From Xenorhabdus cabanillasii (lineage in GTDB: Bacteria > Pseudomonadota > Gammaproteobacteria > Enterobacterales > Enterobacteriaceae): a stretch of DNA of 64,000 nt. The DNA lies in the NCBI RefSeq assembly GCF_003386665.1, contig NZ_QTUB01000001.1:2914001-2978000 (forward strand). The letters run 5' to 3'. Shown here piece by piece: positions 28,330-38,983 of the stretch (position 1 is the first letter of the stretch; the number at the start of each line of letters is the position of its first letter). Made by a program: the position numbers and the translations under genes. Under the pieces are notes generated by a model that was not told the DNA's origin, made no database searches, and saw only the letters and a program-made list of their open reading frames with translations.

Positions 28330-28557
28330 GAATACACCTATCAAGCCTGTAAACCCGGCGTTATAAAGAACAGATTATCGATATGGCAATGAATAACGGA
28401 GCGACACCGCCCGTGTCCTGAAAGTGGCCATAAGCACCGTCATGACAACGTTAAAAACTTACCCCCGAAACGTGACGCCGCTTCCTCTTGACGGGGATAA
28501 CATTCAGCTTATCTGTGAAATGGATGAGCAATGGTCGTTTGGGGGGAACAAGAAAAT
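28330..28557 (+). mobile_element. IS1, left part (interrupted)
   Basis: Encodes in pieces the IS1 InsA/InsB front: MNNGATARVLKVAIS, VMTTLKTYPRN, EMDEQWSF. It stops at GAACAAGAAAAT, where the IS110-family element is inserted, and the InsB frame resumes at about 29904. Confidence 0.75.
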
Positions 28558-28571
28558 CTATGGTCTCCCCC

Positions 28572-28834
28572 GCTTTTGCAACACTCATTTTGATGTATGA
28601 TGGGCTTGCTTAAATCTATCCGGCGTCTCTATGAGTATGGATACCCGCGCCACGATGAGTTCCGCACCTGATGAACCTAAAAATCAACTCGGCTTCAGTG
28701 AGCCATTTTTTCTTTCAGGGTATTCATCAGGCCGATTGGCCATTCATGTCATCAATAATCAGCCTTCGCAAAACCAGATGGGTAACATGTATTTCACTGT
28801 TTAATCATCAATTTATTGAGTCAGTCAGCATTTA
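28572..28834 (-). ncRNA. Candidate bridge/seek RNA region of the IS110 element
   Basis: 263 bp without a reading frame, between the transposase stop and the element end. IS110-family elements are known to encode a structured guide RNA in their non-coding end; in IS1111-type elements it lies downstream of the transposase. Location and size fit. I did not establish a secondary structure or guide loops, so this is a positional prediction only. Confidence 0.3.
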
Positions 28835-29839
28835 TCAGGCCTGATATTCATTTTGCCGAGTGGTGATTGCCCAAACTATTCGTGCCAGCTTGTTAGCCAG
28901 TGCACAGGCAACCACGTTCGAATGTTTTCTGCTGAGTTGTTCCTGAACCCACTCGGCAAGCCTGCCCTTTTGATGCTCGAGCCGCATCATGAACGCGCGG
29001 GCACACTGAACCAGCAATCGACGTAAATTTTTGTTGCCTCGCTTGCTGATGCCCAGCAGGGTAGGCTTTCCTCCCGTACTGTATTGTCGGGGCACCAGTC
29101 CCATTGAAGCAGCAAAATCTCTGCTGCATGAAAATTGTTTGCCATCACCGAGCTGAGATGAGAGTAAGCGGGCCGTAATTGGTCCCACACCCGGAATTGT
29201 CATTATACGTTGAGCTGTCTCGTCAGATTTAATGGACTGGTTTAATTCTGATTCCAGCGCCGTTATTTGCTCAACGAGATAAAGATAATGGGCATGTAAT
29301 TTCATCAGCAAACGGCTCAGATAACCGGGAATGTCATGTTCAGCCAGCACCAGAGATAACCGTTTAATGACCGCTTCACCTTTTGGCAGGCTGATACCAA
29401 ACTCCAGCAAAAAGGCATGCATCTGGTTAGTGGTTTTGACTCTGTCTCTGACGAGTGATTCTCTGACACGATGCAGTGCTCTCATCGCCTGTTGAGTCTC
29501 TGTTCTCGGCTGGACAAAACGCATGGAGGGTCGTGAAGCCGCCTCGCATATCGCCTCTGCATCAACACAATCGTTTTTGTTACTTTTGACAAAAGGACGA
29601 ACAAATTGCGGAGATATCAGCTTTGCCTCATGACCTAAATCAGCAACCCGGCGAGCCATAAAGTGTGCGTCAGCACACGCTTCCATCACGACGGTAGCGA
29701 ATGAACTCCCGGCTAAAAATTCCATTAATTTTGTGCGGGTGAATTTTTTACGCAAAATTGCCTTACCGAATTTGTCCTGACAGTGGATGTGGAAAGAATG
29801 CTTGCCGAGATCGATACCAATAAGTGTAACGTTTCGCAT
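28835..29839 (-). CDS. IS110-family transposase (DEDD recombinase)
   Basis: About 334 aa from MRNVTLIGIDLGKHSFHIH (ATG 29839; an upstream in-frame extension to 29911 crosses the element boundary and is not used). The RuvC-like N-domain has Asp in GIDLGKHS, Glu in VVMEACADAHF, and Asp residues in NKNDCVDAEAI. The C-terminal Tnp_20 domain has TIPGVGPITARLL and the nucleophile Ser in PRQYSTGGKP. It appears intact. Confidence 0.92.
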   Translation of the reverse strand: MRNVTLIGIDLGKHSFHIHCQDKFGKAILRKKFTRTKLMEFLAGSSFATVVMEACADAHFMARRVADLGHEAKLISPQFVRPFVKSNKNDCVDAEAICEAASRPSMRFVQPRTETQQAMRALHRVRESLVRDRVKTTNQMHAFLLEFGISLPKGEAVIKRLSLVLAEHDIPGYLSRLLMKLHAHYLYLVEQITALESELNQSIKSDETAQRIMTIPGVGPITARLLSSQLGDGKQFSCSRDFAASMGLVPRQYSTGGKPTLLGISKRGNKNLRRLLVQCARAFMMRLEHQKGRLAEWVQEQLSRKHSNVVACALANKLARIVWAITTRQNEYQA

Positions 29840-29903
29840 GATGGACTCTCCAGAAAGAAAATACCCTATAAGAGTAGGACTCATGGGTGGGGGAGACCAT
29901 CTC

Positions 29904-30244
29904 ATTATCAACGCTGGCTCTGGTATGCCTGGGAACCCCGTCTGAAACGAATAGGGGCGCAGGTTTTTGGGGAGCGCAGCCGGAAAACATTAGACAAACT
30001 GCTTACCCTTTTATCGCCCTTTCATACTCGGTTTTATTGTACGGATGATTATGCGGTGTATGACAGCCTCCCGGAAGAAGAACACCTGACCGAGAAGACA
30101 TTCACCCAACGTTTAGAGAGAAACAATTTAACCCATCGAACCCGGATAAAAAGACTGAATCGAAAAACGACAGGGTATTCTAAATCGGAGGAAATGCACG
30201 ATAAAGTGATTGGTACTTTCATTGAGCGTGAGAACTATTTTTAA
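29904..30244 (+). mobile_element. IS1, right part (InsB C-terminal)
   Basis: Encodes QRWLWYAWEPRLKRIGAQVF, FYCTDDYAVYDSLPEE, RLNRKTTGYSKSEEM and FIERENYF, the rest of the IS1 InsB interrupted at 28557. With the left part it makes an almost complete IS1 once the IS110 is removed. Confidence 0.85.
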
Positions 30245-30386
30245 TAAGAGATCTGACTATTTAATACATAACCTAAAAAAGTCTCTTTTCTGTAAACCAA
30301 AAGGTCACGGTGGAAAGTTCAAAAAAGTAAATCAGCACTCATATCCCCCGATTCAAAGGGGATATGAGGGACGGTTTAATCAAAGA

Positions 30387-31922
30387 TTAGGTTACTTGAG
30401 GGGTTGCTTTTGCTTCGTGTAAGCTACTCATCAAACGACGGACAGGAACGAGTAAAACAAGCAAAATAACGGCGCAAATAACCAACGACAGTGATACGTT
30501 AGCGAATAACTGAGGCAGGTTATCCAATTTATCTGCGCGTACATTTCCACCGATCAAGCCTGCGGCCAGGTTGCCCAATGCGCTGGCACAGAACCACAAT
30601 CCCATAACCTGTCCCCGCATGCGCGAAGGCGCTAATATTGTCATCGTTGCTAATCCGATTGGGCTAAGGCAAAGTTCACCCAGCGTCAGGAAGAGGACAC
30701 TGGAAACGATCCAAAGTGGTGAAACGGCGTTACCCGTTTCCAGTACGTTTTGAGCGGCGAACATCATGATGGTAAACCCCCCGGCAGCAAACAGCATACC
30801 AATCACAAACTTACTTATACTGTTTGGATTCATATTGCGTTTTGCTAATGCAAACCACAACCCGCTAAAGAGTGGAGCCAGCAGGATGATATACAGTGGA
30901 TTGATCGACTGGAACCAGACGGCGGGAATTTCATAACCCAGTATTACCCGGTCAGTATAATCATTGGCGAATAAGTTAAATGAGGTTGGTTTTTGTTCGA
31001 ATGCTGACCAGAATAACGCGGCTGAAACCAGCAGAATGAAGCAGATTAACAAGCGAATTTTTTCATTGTGATTTAATCCAGCAAACAGGAATAAATAGGC
31101 AAAATAGAGGATGACACTTGAAGAGATAATATAAACCAGCAGGTTCGCCACCTTGATGGGATTAAAGGGAATAACACCCATTATCACGAGAGCAATAATG
31201 ACACAGGCCGTTATTGAGATGGCGCTGACATATTTACCTACATGTTTGTGTTGTACCATTGGGCGATCCCAACTGGAATTCAGTCCTGTTTCTCTATCAT
31301 AACGACGCATTGAAGGCACGGTATAAAAACGGAAAATCAGCAAGGCGAGTAGCATACCCAATCCACCGACGCCAAAGCCCCAGTGCCAGCTATAGTTTTT
31401 CACCAACCAGCCCGTGATTAAGGCCGCGATTAACGATCCCAAATTGATGCCCATATAAAACAGGGAAAATCCCCCATCACGACGGGGATCGTCTTTTTTA
31501 TACAGTGTCCCTACCATAACGGTGATACAGGTTTTGAACAGGCCAGTGCCGAGTGTAATGAGCAACAACCCAATAAAGAACAGATGCTTGCTCCAAATTG
31601 CAGAGAGGGCAATGGAGAGATGGCCCAGGGCAATAATGATTGAACCATACCAAACAGCAAGGCGCTGTCCTAACCAGTTGTCTGCCAGCCAGCCACCGGG
31701 TAATGACGTCAGGTAAATACTGCCGGCAAAAATTCCGACAATGGCGGAGGCCTGTTCACGGGGGATCCCCATACCTCCGTCGAAGATGGCGGCAGACATG
31801 AATAAAATGAGCAGGGGACGGATACCATAAAACGAAAACCGTTCCCACATTTCTGTCATAAAAAGGGCGCTGAGTGGATAAGGGTGTCCAAAAAAGGTTC
31901 TGCTATTGATTGAAGATTGCAT
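30387..31922 (-). CDS. POT/PTR2-family proton-dependent peptide transporter
   Basis: 511 aa, about 14 membrane helices. Family hallmarks: MTEMWERFSFYGIRPLL near residue 25 (the ExxERFxYYG proton/peptide motif), GGWLADNWLGQRLAVWYG, and FYMGINLGSLIA. Such proteins import di- and tripeptides with protons at the inner membrane. The sequence differs from the usual housekeeping Dtp order and the gene stands alone between IS fragments, so it may be an acquired paralogue. The frame is intact and its C-terminal region has the expected LCLSPIGLAT block. Confidence 0.88.
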   Translation of the reverse strand: MQSSINSRTFFGHPYPLSALFMTEMWERFSFYGIRPLLILFMSAAIFDGGMGIPREQASAIVGIFAGSIYLTSLPGGWLADNWLGQRLAVWYGSIIIALGHLSIALSAIWSKHLFFIGLLLITLGTGLFKTCITVMVGTLYKKDDPRRDGGFSLFYMGINLGSLIAALITGWLVKNYSWHWGFGVGGLGMLLALLIFRFYTVPSMRRYDRETGLNSSWDRPMVQHKHVGKYVSAISITACVIIALVIMGVIPFNPIKVANLLVYIISSSVILYFAYLFLFAGLNHNEKIRLLICFILLVSAALFWSAFEQKPTSFNLFANDYTDRVILGYEIPAVWFQSINPLYIILLAPLFSGLWFALAKRNMNPNSISKFVIGMLFAAGGFTIMMFAAQNVLETGNAVSPLWIVSSVLFLTLGELCLSPIGLATMTILAPSRMRGQVMGLWFCASALGNLAAGLIGGNVRADKLDNLPQLFANVSLSLVICAVILLVLLVPVRRLMSSLHEAKATPQVT

Positions 31923-32159
31923 CTAATAATTCTTCCTAAAAGTCCATATTCATGATAGTGATATTTTACAAGTTAAAATGAAAAGGCCACTTTATAAATA
32001 TGTTATTTTGTTAACATATTTTTATAAAATTGGTTACTTAATTATTGGTGTATTTTTAATATTTTCTATTTCTATCTTTCATTTTCTTGAGCAATAGCAC
32101 ACCAGCAGCGTGAACGAAGGCTCAGAGAGTTCAGTGTGCCAAAAGGGATTCTGAGCCGG

Positions 32160-32755
32160 AACCGTCGAAAGTTTTGTCAATCCCTGTCCGCTTTTTGGTT
32201 TTGATGGAGATAACCGGTGGGCTGGAAGCGTAAGCGTCTCACTATCCTGAATGCCATGGTCAAAAAGAACGAAGAATGGAATGAGGCGTACCATAAAATT
32301 ACCTCATAAGTTATCGTCCAAGACAGTTGCTAAGGTTATCATTGACAAGAAATTGATTATAAAGCACAAACTGCAAACTTTACCCGTTCATTTTGAACTG
32401 TCAGGGGGGCAAACCCACGATATTAAGCATGCGGAAAGTCTGGTGAATCATTCTCCGGCATCCGGTTTTGTGATTGCAGACAAAGGCTATGATAGTGAAG
32501 CCTTCAGAGAGATCGTCAAACAAAAAGGGGCGACACCGGTCATTCCTTATCGAAAAAACAGCTTAAAATCAGACAAGCGTATAGACAACTGGTTATATCG
32601 TTACCGACATTGAGTGGAAAATGCCTTTGCCAGAATCAAACATTTTCGTGCTATAGCAACGAGATACGATAAGATACGATAAATTAGAACGAAACTATGC
32701 CAGCATATTAGCACTGGCGTTTATCCTTGTCTGGCTACCCATGTGGGTTGATTGA
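32160..32755 (+). mobile_element. IS5-family (IS427-type) transposase remnant
   Basis: The 120-codon frame at 32251-32613 encodes VHFELSGGQTHDIKHAESLV, VIADKGYDSEAFREIV and TPVIPYRKNS, the DDE core of an IS427-type OrfB. Further pieces (ENAFARIKHFRAIATRYDK) lie in another frame beyond a stop. It is a different lineage from the IS5 element at 24.7/51.9 kb. Confidence 0.75.
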
Positions 32756-32758
32756 TTT

Positions 32759-33328
32759 ATGAACACAAAACATCAACACGCCCTAAAAAAAGGTCTCCTT
32801 GAGTTTATCGAGGACGGTGAGTCAACAATAACCTCTATCCTGAGAAAGCTGGGCATGATGTATCTTGAACAATTATCCTGTTTACAGACATGGATCGGTG
32901 AGCTTAACGCAATGATTGACAGGTATGTTAAAGAAAACGATGCCTGCCAACGGTTAGCCGCCATTCCCGGTATTGGGCCGGTGATCGCCACAGCCATTGT
33001 CAGTCGTGTTGGAAATCCTGGTTTGTTCAAAAATGGCCGACATTTTGCTGCCTGGCTAGGGTTAACTCCCAGACAATATTCCAGTGGTGGAAAAACCAGA
33101 CTCGCAGGAATAACGAAACGGGGTGATGGCTATATACGTAAGCTGTTGGTTCAGGGAGCCAAAGCAGTGATCTACCATATAAACCTAAGGCATAATAACT
33201 ATGGTGAGTGGATAAAACAGCTGATGCAGCGCCGACCGGTCAATATTGTGGCTATCGCGCTGGCAAATAAGATCGCCAGAATATCGTGGGTGATATTAAC
33301 GGGTGAAGAAAAATTCAGGATGACGTAA
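32759..33328 (+). mobile_element. IS110-family transposase C-terminal half
   Basis: 189 codons matching the second half of an IS110/IS1111 transposase: AAIPGIGPVIATAIVSRVG, FAAWLGLTPRQYSSGGK and GITKRGDGYIRKLLVQGA. The RuvC-like N-terminal half is missing, so it is not functional. It is distinct in sequence from the intact copy at 28.8 kb. Confidence 0.85.
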
Positions 33329-33329
33329 T

Positions 33330-34157
33330 AATCACAGAGTAACGGAGTCGTTTTTAGCTTTATTGATCTTGCTAATTGCGCGGGAAAAGTGAGATGGGAG
33401 ATTGGTCAAACCGACACCTGTAAAACCTGATATATCCAACGACCAAGAATAGATAAAGGTTTAAAGGCCGATAAGGAGCAGGTGGGCATATATCCATCAT
33501 GGCTCAGCAGGAAATAGTCTGCAAATACAGAAGCCGAATGTACGAACGCAGTTATGACCTTCCCCCCCACCCCCCCGACGAGCTTATCTTGCACATACGC
33601 GGGAGTTCATGTACGGATATAGAGCTGCAATCTACCTTCCCTTCAATGTCACAATAACTTCTGTCTTGCAAACGGGATGCGTTCATATAGTGACCATAGA
33701 CGCAATAGTCCGGGCTCCCGCAGAGCCATGGCTTTCCTGAAAAGCTTCGCGAATTAAGCTCCTTAGTCGAACACGTTCGGGATCTGGCGATTTTTATCGA
33801 GTTCGCCAGGCCTGATAACTGCTGCGATGTATGATGCCGAAGAGTTGGCAAAGCAGAACGACGGGGTAATGCACTCTGAATCTTTCAATTAACGCAAATT
33901 GTTCAGGGAGTCCGAGATCAAGAGTGCCGTAGTCTTTTTTATAATTTCATTTTCCATTTCAAGGTGTTGCAGTTTTTTAATTCACGGATTTCAAGCTGCT
34001 CCGGCGTGATTGGCGTTGCCTTTCAGGATATCATCTTCCTAAACCTATGTGTTATAGCGGGGTAAAGATGCCATCGCAAATCTGGCATAAGTTCTCTGTA
34101 ATACATCAGTTTAGTAACGATACCGAATCGCCACCATGTCACCGTCAGGCTAAACAC
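33330..34157. other. Non-coding or fully decayed stretch
   Basis: About 830 bp without a supportable gene on either strand; short frames are riddled with stops. It contains a C7-A-C7 tract at 33562-33576. Part of it may be eroded transposon sequence, but no family could be recognised. Confidence 0.5.
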
Positions 34158-34940
34158 CTACGACACCACAATCTTCCAAGCAGATGCTATTAGTACCAAC
34201 GATAGTAAATACTGAATCTTTCTGCCAGAAAATTTACCCGCAAGCATGCTACCAATAAGCACAGAAGGAATGGAACCAACCAGCAAACTAGCCAACATCC
34301 CCCCATCAACTTTGCCTGCCAAAAGATACCCAATCCCCGCCACCATAGCTAGAGGGATAGCATGTACAATATCGGTGGCAACCAGACGATGCGGTACCAT
34401 TCGTAATGGATAGAGATACAATAACATCACACTACCAAGAGCCCCTGCACCCACCGAGGTAAGTGCAACACATAGCCCCAATAACGCTCCCGCAATTACC
34501 GTAAACGCGGGTTGTGTTGCCTTAAAACGCACAGGTTTGCCGATACGACGATTCCGGGCAATGGATGTCAGCCTGGGTGCCAGCAGCAAGCCGACAGCCG
34601 TAATCAGTACCACAAAACTAATTGCCTCTGTTAACCAATCGATTCTGGCAATATGCACACCATGATTAACAAGCAGCACAACCAATAGTGCTACAGGCAA
34701 ACTACCACACCAAAGCCGCTTAACTACTGTCCAGTCCACATTTCCGGCGGTTTGATGCACCCTCGCTCCGATAATCTTAGTAATTGAGGCAAACCACAGA
34801 TCGGTCGCAATGGCCGTCGTCGGCGATACACCAAAAAATAATAATAGGATCGGGGTCATCAGTGCCCCACCGCCAACACCAGTCAAGCCGATAAATAATC
34901 CAGTCAGCGCACCAGCAAATGTGTAAGAAAAATTAATCAT
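34158..34940 (-). CDS. TauE/SafE-family sulfite/organosulfur exporter
   Basis: 260 aa with about eight membrane helices. The N-terminal repeat GALTGLFIGLTGVGGGALMTPILL and the internal repeat GALLGLCVALTSVGAGALGS are the doubled signature of the TauE/SafE family, which moves sulfite, sulfoacetate or related anions across the inner membrane. It sits beside cysQ/cysD/cysNC, where TauE/SafE genes often serve sulfate or sulfite flux. The frame is intact. Transcription is leftward, away from cysD, with only 14 bp to the cysQ remnant. Confidence 0.85.
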   Translation of the reverse strand: MINFSYTFAGALTGLFIGLTGVGGGALMTPILLLFFGVSPTTAIATDLWFASITKIIGARVHQTAGNVDWTVVKRLWCGSLPVALLVVLLVNHGVHIARIDWLTEAISFVVLITAVGLLLAPRLTSIARNRRIGKPVRFKATQPAFTVIAGALLGLCVALTSVGAGALGSVMLLYLYPLRMVPHRLVATDIVHAIPLAMVAGIGYLLAGKVDGGMLASLLVGSIPSVLIGSMLAGKFSGRKIQYLLSLVLIASAWKIVVS

Positions 34941-34954
34941 GTAGAATCAGCACC

Positions 34955-35498
34955 TTATTGCGAGTAGCAATAAAAAAATGGGTCCAGGATAGCTTGCTTA
35001 CCGTAATGTACGGAGTTACCCACCAGATCGAGCACAGCCTGAGCAGAGGCGGTGGACGACTCACAAATCGGAGACTGTCGTGGATAAATACCTATGGTTC
35101 CCTCAGCTATCAGACAAAATTTCAATGAACTTCCTGTCTGTACGAGCCGTACATGACTTAATCGGTTAATGAAGTCACTGGTCGCGGTATTGAGATGGTT
35201 TTTGCTTGCCACGCCCCTGAAAATTTTAATGTCATGGGCAAGACGCATAAAAATCGGTTCCGAAAGCCCTCCCCTGTACACGATAAGTCCCTAAACCTTC
35301 CCCCAATACAGACGCCCTGGGTAGTGATGCGATGTAAGGTCTGCAGCCATCAATGGACTTTGACCTTTTTGCCGTCAATAAACTTTGATCTTTTTTGAGT
35401 TGGAGAAATTTATGGTTACCTTCATACACCTTCATGATCTCTTTACCTACATCGCTAGCAATGGTGATTAAGCGAGGAATCAAGTCTGCAAAATTCAT
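34955..35498 (-). pseudogene. cysQ: cysQ remnant (PAP phosphatase)
   Basis: Two frames on the minus strand resemble CysQ, the 3'(2'),5'-bisphosphate nucleotidase that removes the PAP left by PAPS-dependent reactions. The front frame (from 35498) has LITIASDVGKEIMKVYEG and SLLTAKRS; the second frame (from 35281) has TGSSLKFCLIAEGTIGIYPR followed by a degraded end. The metal-binding DPLDGT block is not recognisable and the frames are out of register, so it is dead. Its position next to cysD/cysNC shows that the unit once carried its own PAP disposal. Confidence 0.8.
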
Positions 35499-35521
35499 TT
35501 ATTTCACAATGTGTTTAATAT

Positions 35522-35553
35522 TTACATGCTTACATGCTTACATGTTTACATTA
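35522..35553. repeat. Short tandem repeat upstream of cysD
   Basis: Four head-to-tail units: TTACATGC, TTACATGC, TTACATGT and TTACATTA, 48 bases before the cysD start. It may be a regulator-binding array or simple slippage. Confidence 0.6.
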
Positions 35554-35600
35554 ATTTACTTTAACCATAAAATAACACAAGTCACATAGAGATAACAAAA

Positions 35601-37055
35601 ATGGAACACATCAAGACAAAAGAAAACCCCTTCTGGCGAGATGGTAGTCAGAAAGTCTGGGATACCGACCTAACTTATGAATATATGCAACAATCTGGTC
35701 AGGTAGACAGAAAAAAAACAGCAGAGCAGCGACTCAAATGTACAAATATTCTGCCAGTGGTGCTAAGTGTAGAAAGCCTGCGCGACGAGCAGGATCGCCA
35801 ACCCACTCGGCTGGTACTAGAGTGGGCCATCAAACAGGCTCGAAAACGACGCGACAGGGTATTGTTTATCCAATTGAACTTACTACCAGATGGTAAACCC
35901 TATCTGCATGCTAATGATGCGCGTGGTGAAAAATTTTCGATCCCTATAGAGACTGTTAGCCCTGACACCATCCGGCAGGCATTGGTAGCACTACAGCAAC
36001 ATATTGGAAAAGCGATCGCTGTTTTTCCCCATGCAAAACTTGTGCATCATACACGCCATCTGGGAGAGCTCGACCAAATCACAACCTGCCCGCAGGCTTA
36101 CCAACCCGTATTAACACCTCCTGCAGTACTGGTAACCCCGAACCGGCGCAGTATATTCCCTTCGGCACATCTGAAACGTTTGGAAACAGAAAGTATCGAC
36201 ATCATTAGAGAAGCCTTAGCTGAAGCACAGAATCCAGCTATGTTGTACTCTCTGGGTAAAGATAGCAGCGTGATGTTGCACCTAGCGAAAAAAGCGTTCT
36301 ATCCTTCCATACCTCCGTTTTCACTGCTGCATGTCGACACACGTTGGAAATTTCAGGAAATGTACCAATTCCGGGATCTAGTAGCATATGAAAGTGGTAT
36401 GGAGCTACTGGTTTACATCAATCCGGAAGCTATCGAAAAAAATATCAACCCATTCGATCATGGATCTGCCCTGCATACCGACATAACTAAAACCGAAGGG
36501 TTAAAGCAGGCACTTGATCATTACAAATTTGATGTTGTTTTTGGTGGCGCCCGGCGAGATGAGGAGAAATCTAGGGCCAAAGAGCGAGTCTTTTCTTTCC
36601 GCACTGCCGCCCATCGCTGGGATCCCAAAAACCAGCGTCCCGAGCTCTGGAATCTGTACAACACACGCAAGAAATCAGATGAAAGCATCAGAGTGTTTCC
36701 ATTATCTAACTGGACAGAACTGGATATCTGGCAATATATCTATCAGGAAAATATCCCGGTCATTCCTCTCTATTATGCCAAGCCACGCCCGGTAGTTATA
36801 CGGCGAGAAATGATCATGCTGGTAGATGACGATCGTTGCCGCTTGCTACCAGGAGAAGAGATTCAAATACGCAAAGTCAGATTTCGCACACTGGGATGCT
36901 ATCCCCTTACAGGTGCAATCGAATCTGACGCAGAAACCATTGAAGATATTTTGCTGGAGCTGATTCAAGCACGCCAATCCGAGCGACAAGGTCGCAAGAT
37001 TGATACCGATAGATCCGGCTCTATGGAGAAGAAAAAACAGGAAGGGTACTTCTGA
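35601..37055 (+). CDS. cysD: Sulfate adenylyltransferase subunit 2 with an extra N-terminal domain
   Basis: 484 aa, while CysD is normally ~302. From residue ~188 ([20 protein letters not shown]) it is a full CysD: PP-loop variant [76 protein letters not shown] and the ending [23 protein letters not shown] region. CysD makes adenosine 5'-phosphosulfate from ATP and sulfate with the CysN GTPase. Residues 1-187 form an extra domain I cannot assign (includes [20 protein letters not shown] and [14 protein letters not shown]). The stop overlaps the cysNC start. A backbone cysDNC set elsewhere is likely, so this may be a dedicated copy for the sulfotransferase downstream. Confidence 0.92.
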   Translation: MEHIKTKENPFWRDGSQKVWDTDLTYEYMQQSGQVDRKKTAEQRLKCTNILPVVLSVESLRDEQDRQPTRLVLEWAIKQARKRRDRVLFIQLNLLPDGKPYLHANDARGEKFSIPIETVSPDTIRQALVALQQHIGKAIAVFPHAKLVHHTRHLGELDQITTCPQAYQPVLTPPAVLVTPNRRSIFPSAHLKRLETESIDIIREALAEAQNPAMLYSLGKDSSVMLHLAKKAFYPSIPPFSLLHVDTRWKFQEMYQFRDLVAYESGMELLVYINPEAIEKNINPFDHGSALHTDITKTEGLKQALDHYKFDVVFGGARRDEEKSRAKERVFSFRTAAHRWDPKNQRPELWNLYNTRKKSDESIRVFPLSNWTELDIWQYIYQENIPVIPLYYAKPRPVVIRREMIMLVDDDRCRLLPGEEIQIRKVRFRTLGCYPLTGAIESDAETIEDILLELIQARQSERQGRKIDTDRSGSMEKKKQEGYF

Positions 37056-38983
37056 TGGTACACCAAAAAAAAATAACCAGTCCGACTAACCAGCCTACCC
37101 CACTGGAATTTATCTCTATCAACAACTGGCTTGAGCAACAAGCTGATATGGATTTGTTGCGCTTTATCACATGCGGCAGCGTAGATGATGGTAAAAGTAC
37201 CCTGATTGGCAGGTTATTATGGGATTCACAGCAAATTTTCGAGGATCAGTTGGCGGTATTAAAAACTGACTCCAAGCGCCATGGTACCCAGGGGGAGCAA
37301 GTCGATCTCGCGCTGCTAGTGGATGGCTTGGCGGCAGAGCGCGAACAAGGTATTACCATCGATGTAGCCTACCGTTTTTTTTCCACTGCACGACGAAAAT
37401 TCATTGTGGCTGACACTCCAGGCCATGAACAGTATACCCGTAATATGGTTACTGGTGTTTCTACTGCCGATTTGGCGGTGATTCTGATCGATGCACGTCT
37501 GGGGATCCTTATGCAAACACGGCGACACGCCTATCTTGTGTCACTGATGGGTATCCATCATATCGTACTTGCTATCAATAAAATGGATCTGGTGGATTTT
37601 GACGCTAAAGTTAGTCAGAGCATCGAAGCGGAATTTAATCACCTCACACAGACACTGAATTTCAAAAGTGTAACCCCAATTCCAATATCGGCTCTAACCG
37701 GCGATAATATCACCAGCCGTTCGTCTCATATGCCGTGGTACCTCGGTCCAACCTTAATGGAGTTGCTGGAAACTATTGATGTTACCCGTCCCACAGACCA
37801 CCGTTTCGTATTCCCGGTACAATGGGTTAACCGACCGTCTTCAGATTTTCGAGGTTTTAGCGGCACAATAGCCAGCGGTCATGTCGCCGTCGGGGATCCT
37901 GTACGTATTACCACATCGGGGCAAATAGCCCATATAAAACGTCTGGTCACATTTGATGGCGATCTGTCAGATGCACACAGTGGAGATGCCGTCACACTGG
38001 TGTTGGACAAAGAAGTGGATGCTTCACGTGGCGATATCATTGCTGCTGCCAATAAACCATTAGAAATGAGCGACCAGTTTGAAGCAACGTTGATCTGGAT
38101 GCAAGAAGAGGCTGGTCTTACGGGGAGTAACTATGAAATAAAGCTTGCCAACCAATGGGCGAGAGCTGCCATTACCAGTATCAAATACGGCATCAATATT
38201 AATACACTGGCTCATGAGTCTTACCGCCAGTTGGGGATCAATGATATAGCCGTATGTGATATTGCGCTACATCGCCCACTGGTACTGGATGCCTATGAAC
38301 AATCCCCCACTCTGGGCGGCTTTATTCTGGTGGATCGCTTTACTCAGGCGACTGTGGCCGCTGGGCTTATTCACCATAATCTGCGACGAGCACAAAATGT
38401 CCATCGGCAAGCGCTTAGCATTAGCCGTGAGAATCGTGAACAACTTCATGGTCACAGAGGTAAAGTGATCTGGTTTACTGGCCTGCCCGGCTCAGGTAAA
38501 TCAACTTTGGCCAATACATTGGAACAGGAATTATACAATCAGGGCAAATGTACTTATGTTCTTGATGGTGACAATATCCGCCAAGGTATTAATAAAGATC
38601 TCGGTTTTACCGATGCTGATAGGGTTGAAAATATCCGCCGCGTAGCAGAAGTGGCCAGATTGATGATGGATGCCGGGCTGATTGTAATGACTGCTTTTAT
38701 TAGTCCATTTAGGGCTGAGCGCGAAATGGCAAGGCAACTGATTGGTGAAGAAAACTTTATTGAAGTGTATGTCAATACACCATTAGAAATTTGTGAGCAG
38801 CGCGACCCTAAGGGCTTATATAAAAAAGCAAGATATGGTCAAGTGCCGAATATGACGGGGATTAATAGTCCCTATGAAGTGCCGTTGAAGGCTGAAATAA
38901 CGATTCAATACACTGACATGACCGATAAACAGGCTATTGCAAACATTCTTCAAAAAATTCAAGAAACTTCATTTAATTACTAG
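37055..38983 (+). CDS. cysNC: CysNC fusion: sulfate adenylyltransferase GTPase + APS kinase
   Basis: 642 aa. Residues ~35-450 are Cys[18 protein letters not shown] (G1), [15 protein letters not shown] (G2), [12 protein letters not shown] (G3), NKMD (G4), then EF-Tu-like barrels. Residues ~460-640 are APS kinase (CysC): [20 protein letters not shown] (P-loop), [27 protein letters not shown], and [12 protein letters not shown]. The fusion converts APS straight to PAPS, as NodQ-type proteins do. Enterobacterial backbone copies are usually separate cysN and cysC, so the fusion supports acquisition and a PAPS-making rather than cysteine-making role. Its start overlaps the cysD stop. Confidence 0.95.
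   Translation: MVHQKKITSPTNQPTPLEFISINNWLEQQADMDLLRFITCGSVDDGKSTLIGRLLWDSQQIFEDQLAVLKTDSKRHGTQGEQVDLALLVDGLAAEREQGITIDVAYRFFSTARRKFIVADTPGHEQYTRNMVTGVSTADLAVILIDARLGILMQTRRHAYLVSLMGIHHIVLAINKMDLVDFDAKVSQSIEAEFNHLTQTLNFKSVTPIPISALTGDNITSRSSHMPWYLGPTLMELLETIDVTRPTDHRFVFPVQWVNRPSSDFRGFSGTIASGHVAVGDPVRITTSGQIAHIKRLVTFDGDLSDAHSGDAVTLVLDKEVDASRGDIIAAANKPLEMSDQFEATLIWMQEEAGLTGSNYEIKLANQWARAAITSIKYGININTLAHESYRQLGINDIAVCDIALHRPLVLDAYEQSPTLGGFILVDRFTQATVAAGLIHHNLRRAQNVHRQALSISRENREQLHGHRGKVIWFTGLPGSGKSTLANTLEQELYNQGKCTYVLDGDNIRQGINKDLGFTDADRVENIRRVAEVARLMMDAGLIVMTAFISPFRAEREMARQLIGEENFIEVYVNTPLEICEQRDPKGLYKKARYGQVPNMTGINSPYEVPLKAEITIQYTDMTDKQAIANILQKIQETSFNY

Larger units (their letters stand above)
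28558..29903 (-). mobile_element. IS110-family (IS1111-like) element inserted in IS1
   Basis: Bounded by a 12-bp inverted repeat, ATGGTCTCCCCC at 28560-28571 and GGGGGAGACCAT at 29889-29900, inside an IS1 copy. The transposase reads on the minus strand. The long non-coding end (about 260 bp) lies downstream of the transposase, as in the IS1111 group with subterminal repeats. The exact termini are uncertain by a few bases. Confidence 0.8.

Noticed and set aside
28835..29911. Longer IS110 transposase starting at 29911
   Set aside because: The added 24 residues cross the inverted repeat into IS1 sequence; MRNVTLIGIDLG at 29839 is the family start.
33562..33576. C7-A-C7 tract as a G-quadruplex or phase-variation element
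   Set aside because: Only two runs are present and no reading frame or promoter is nearby.
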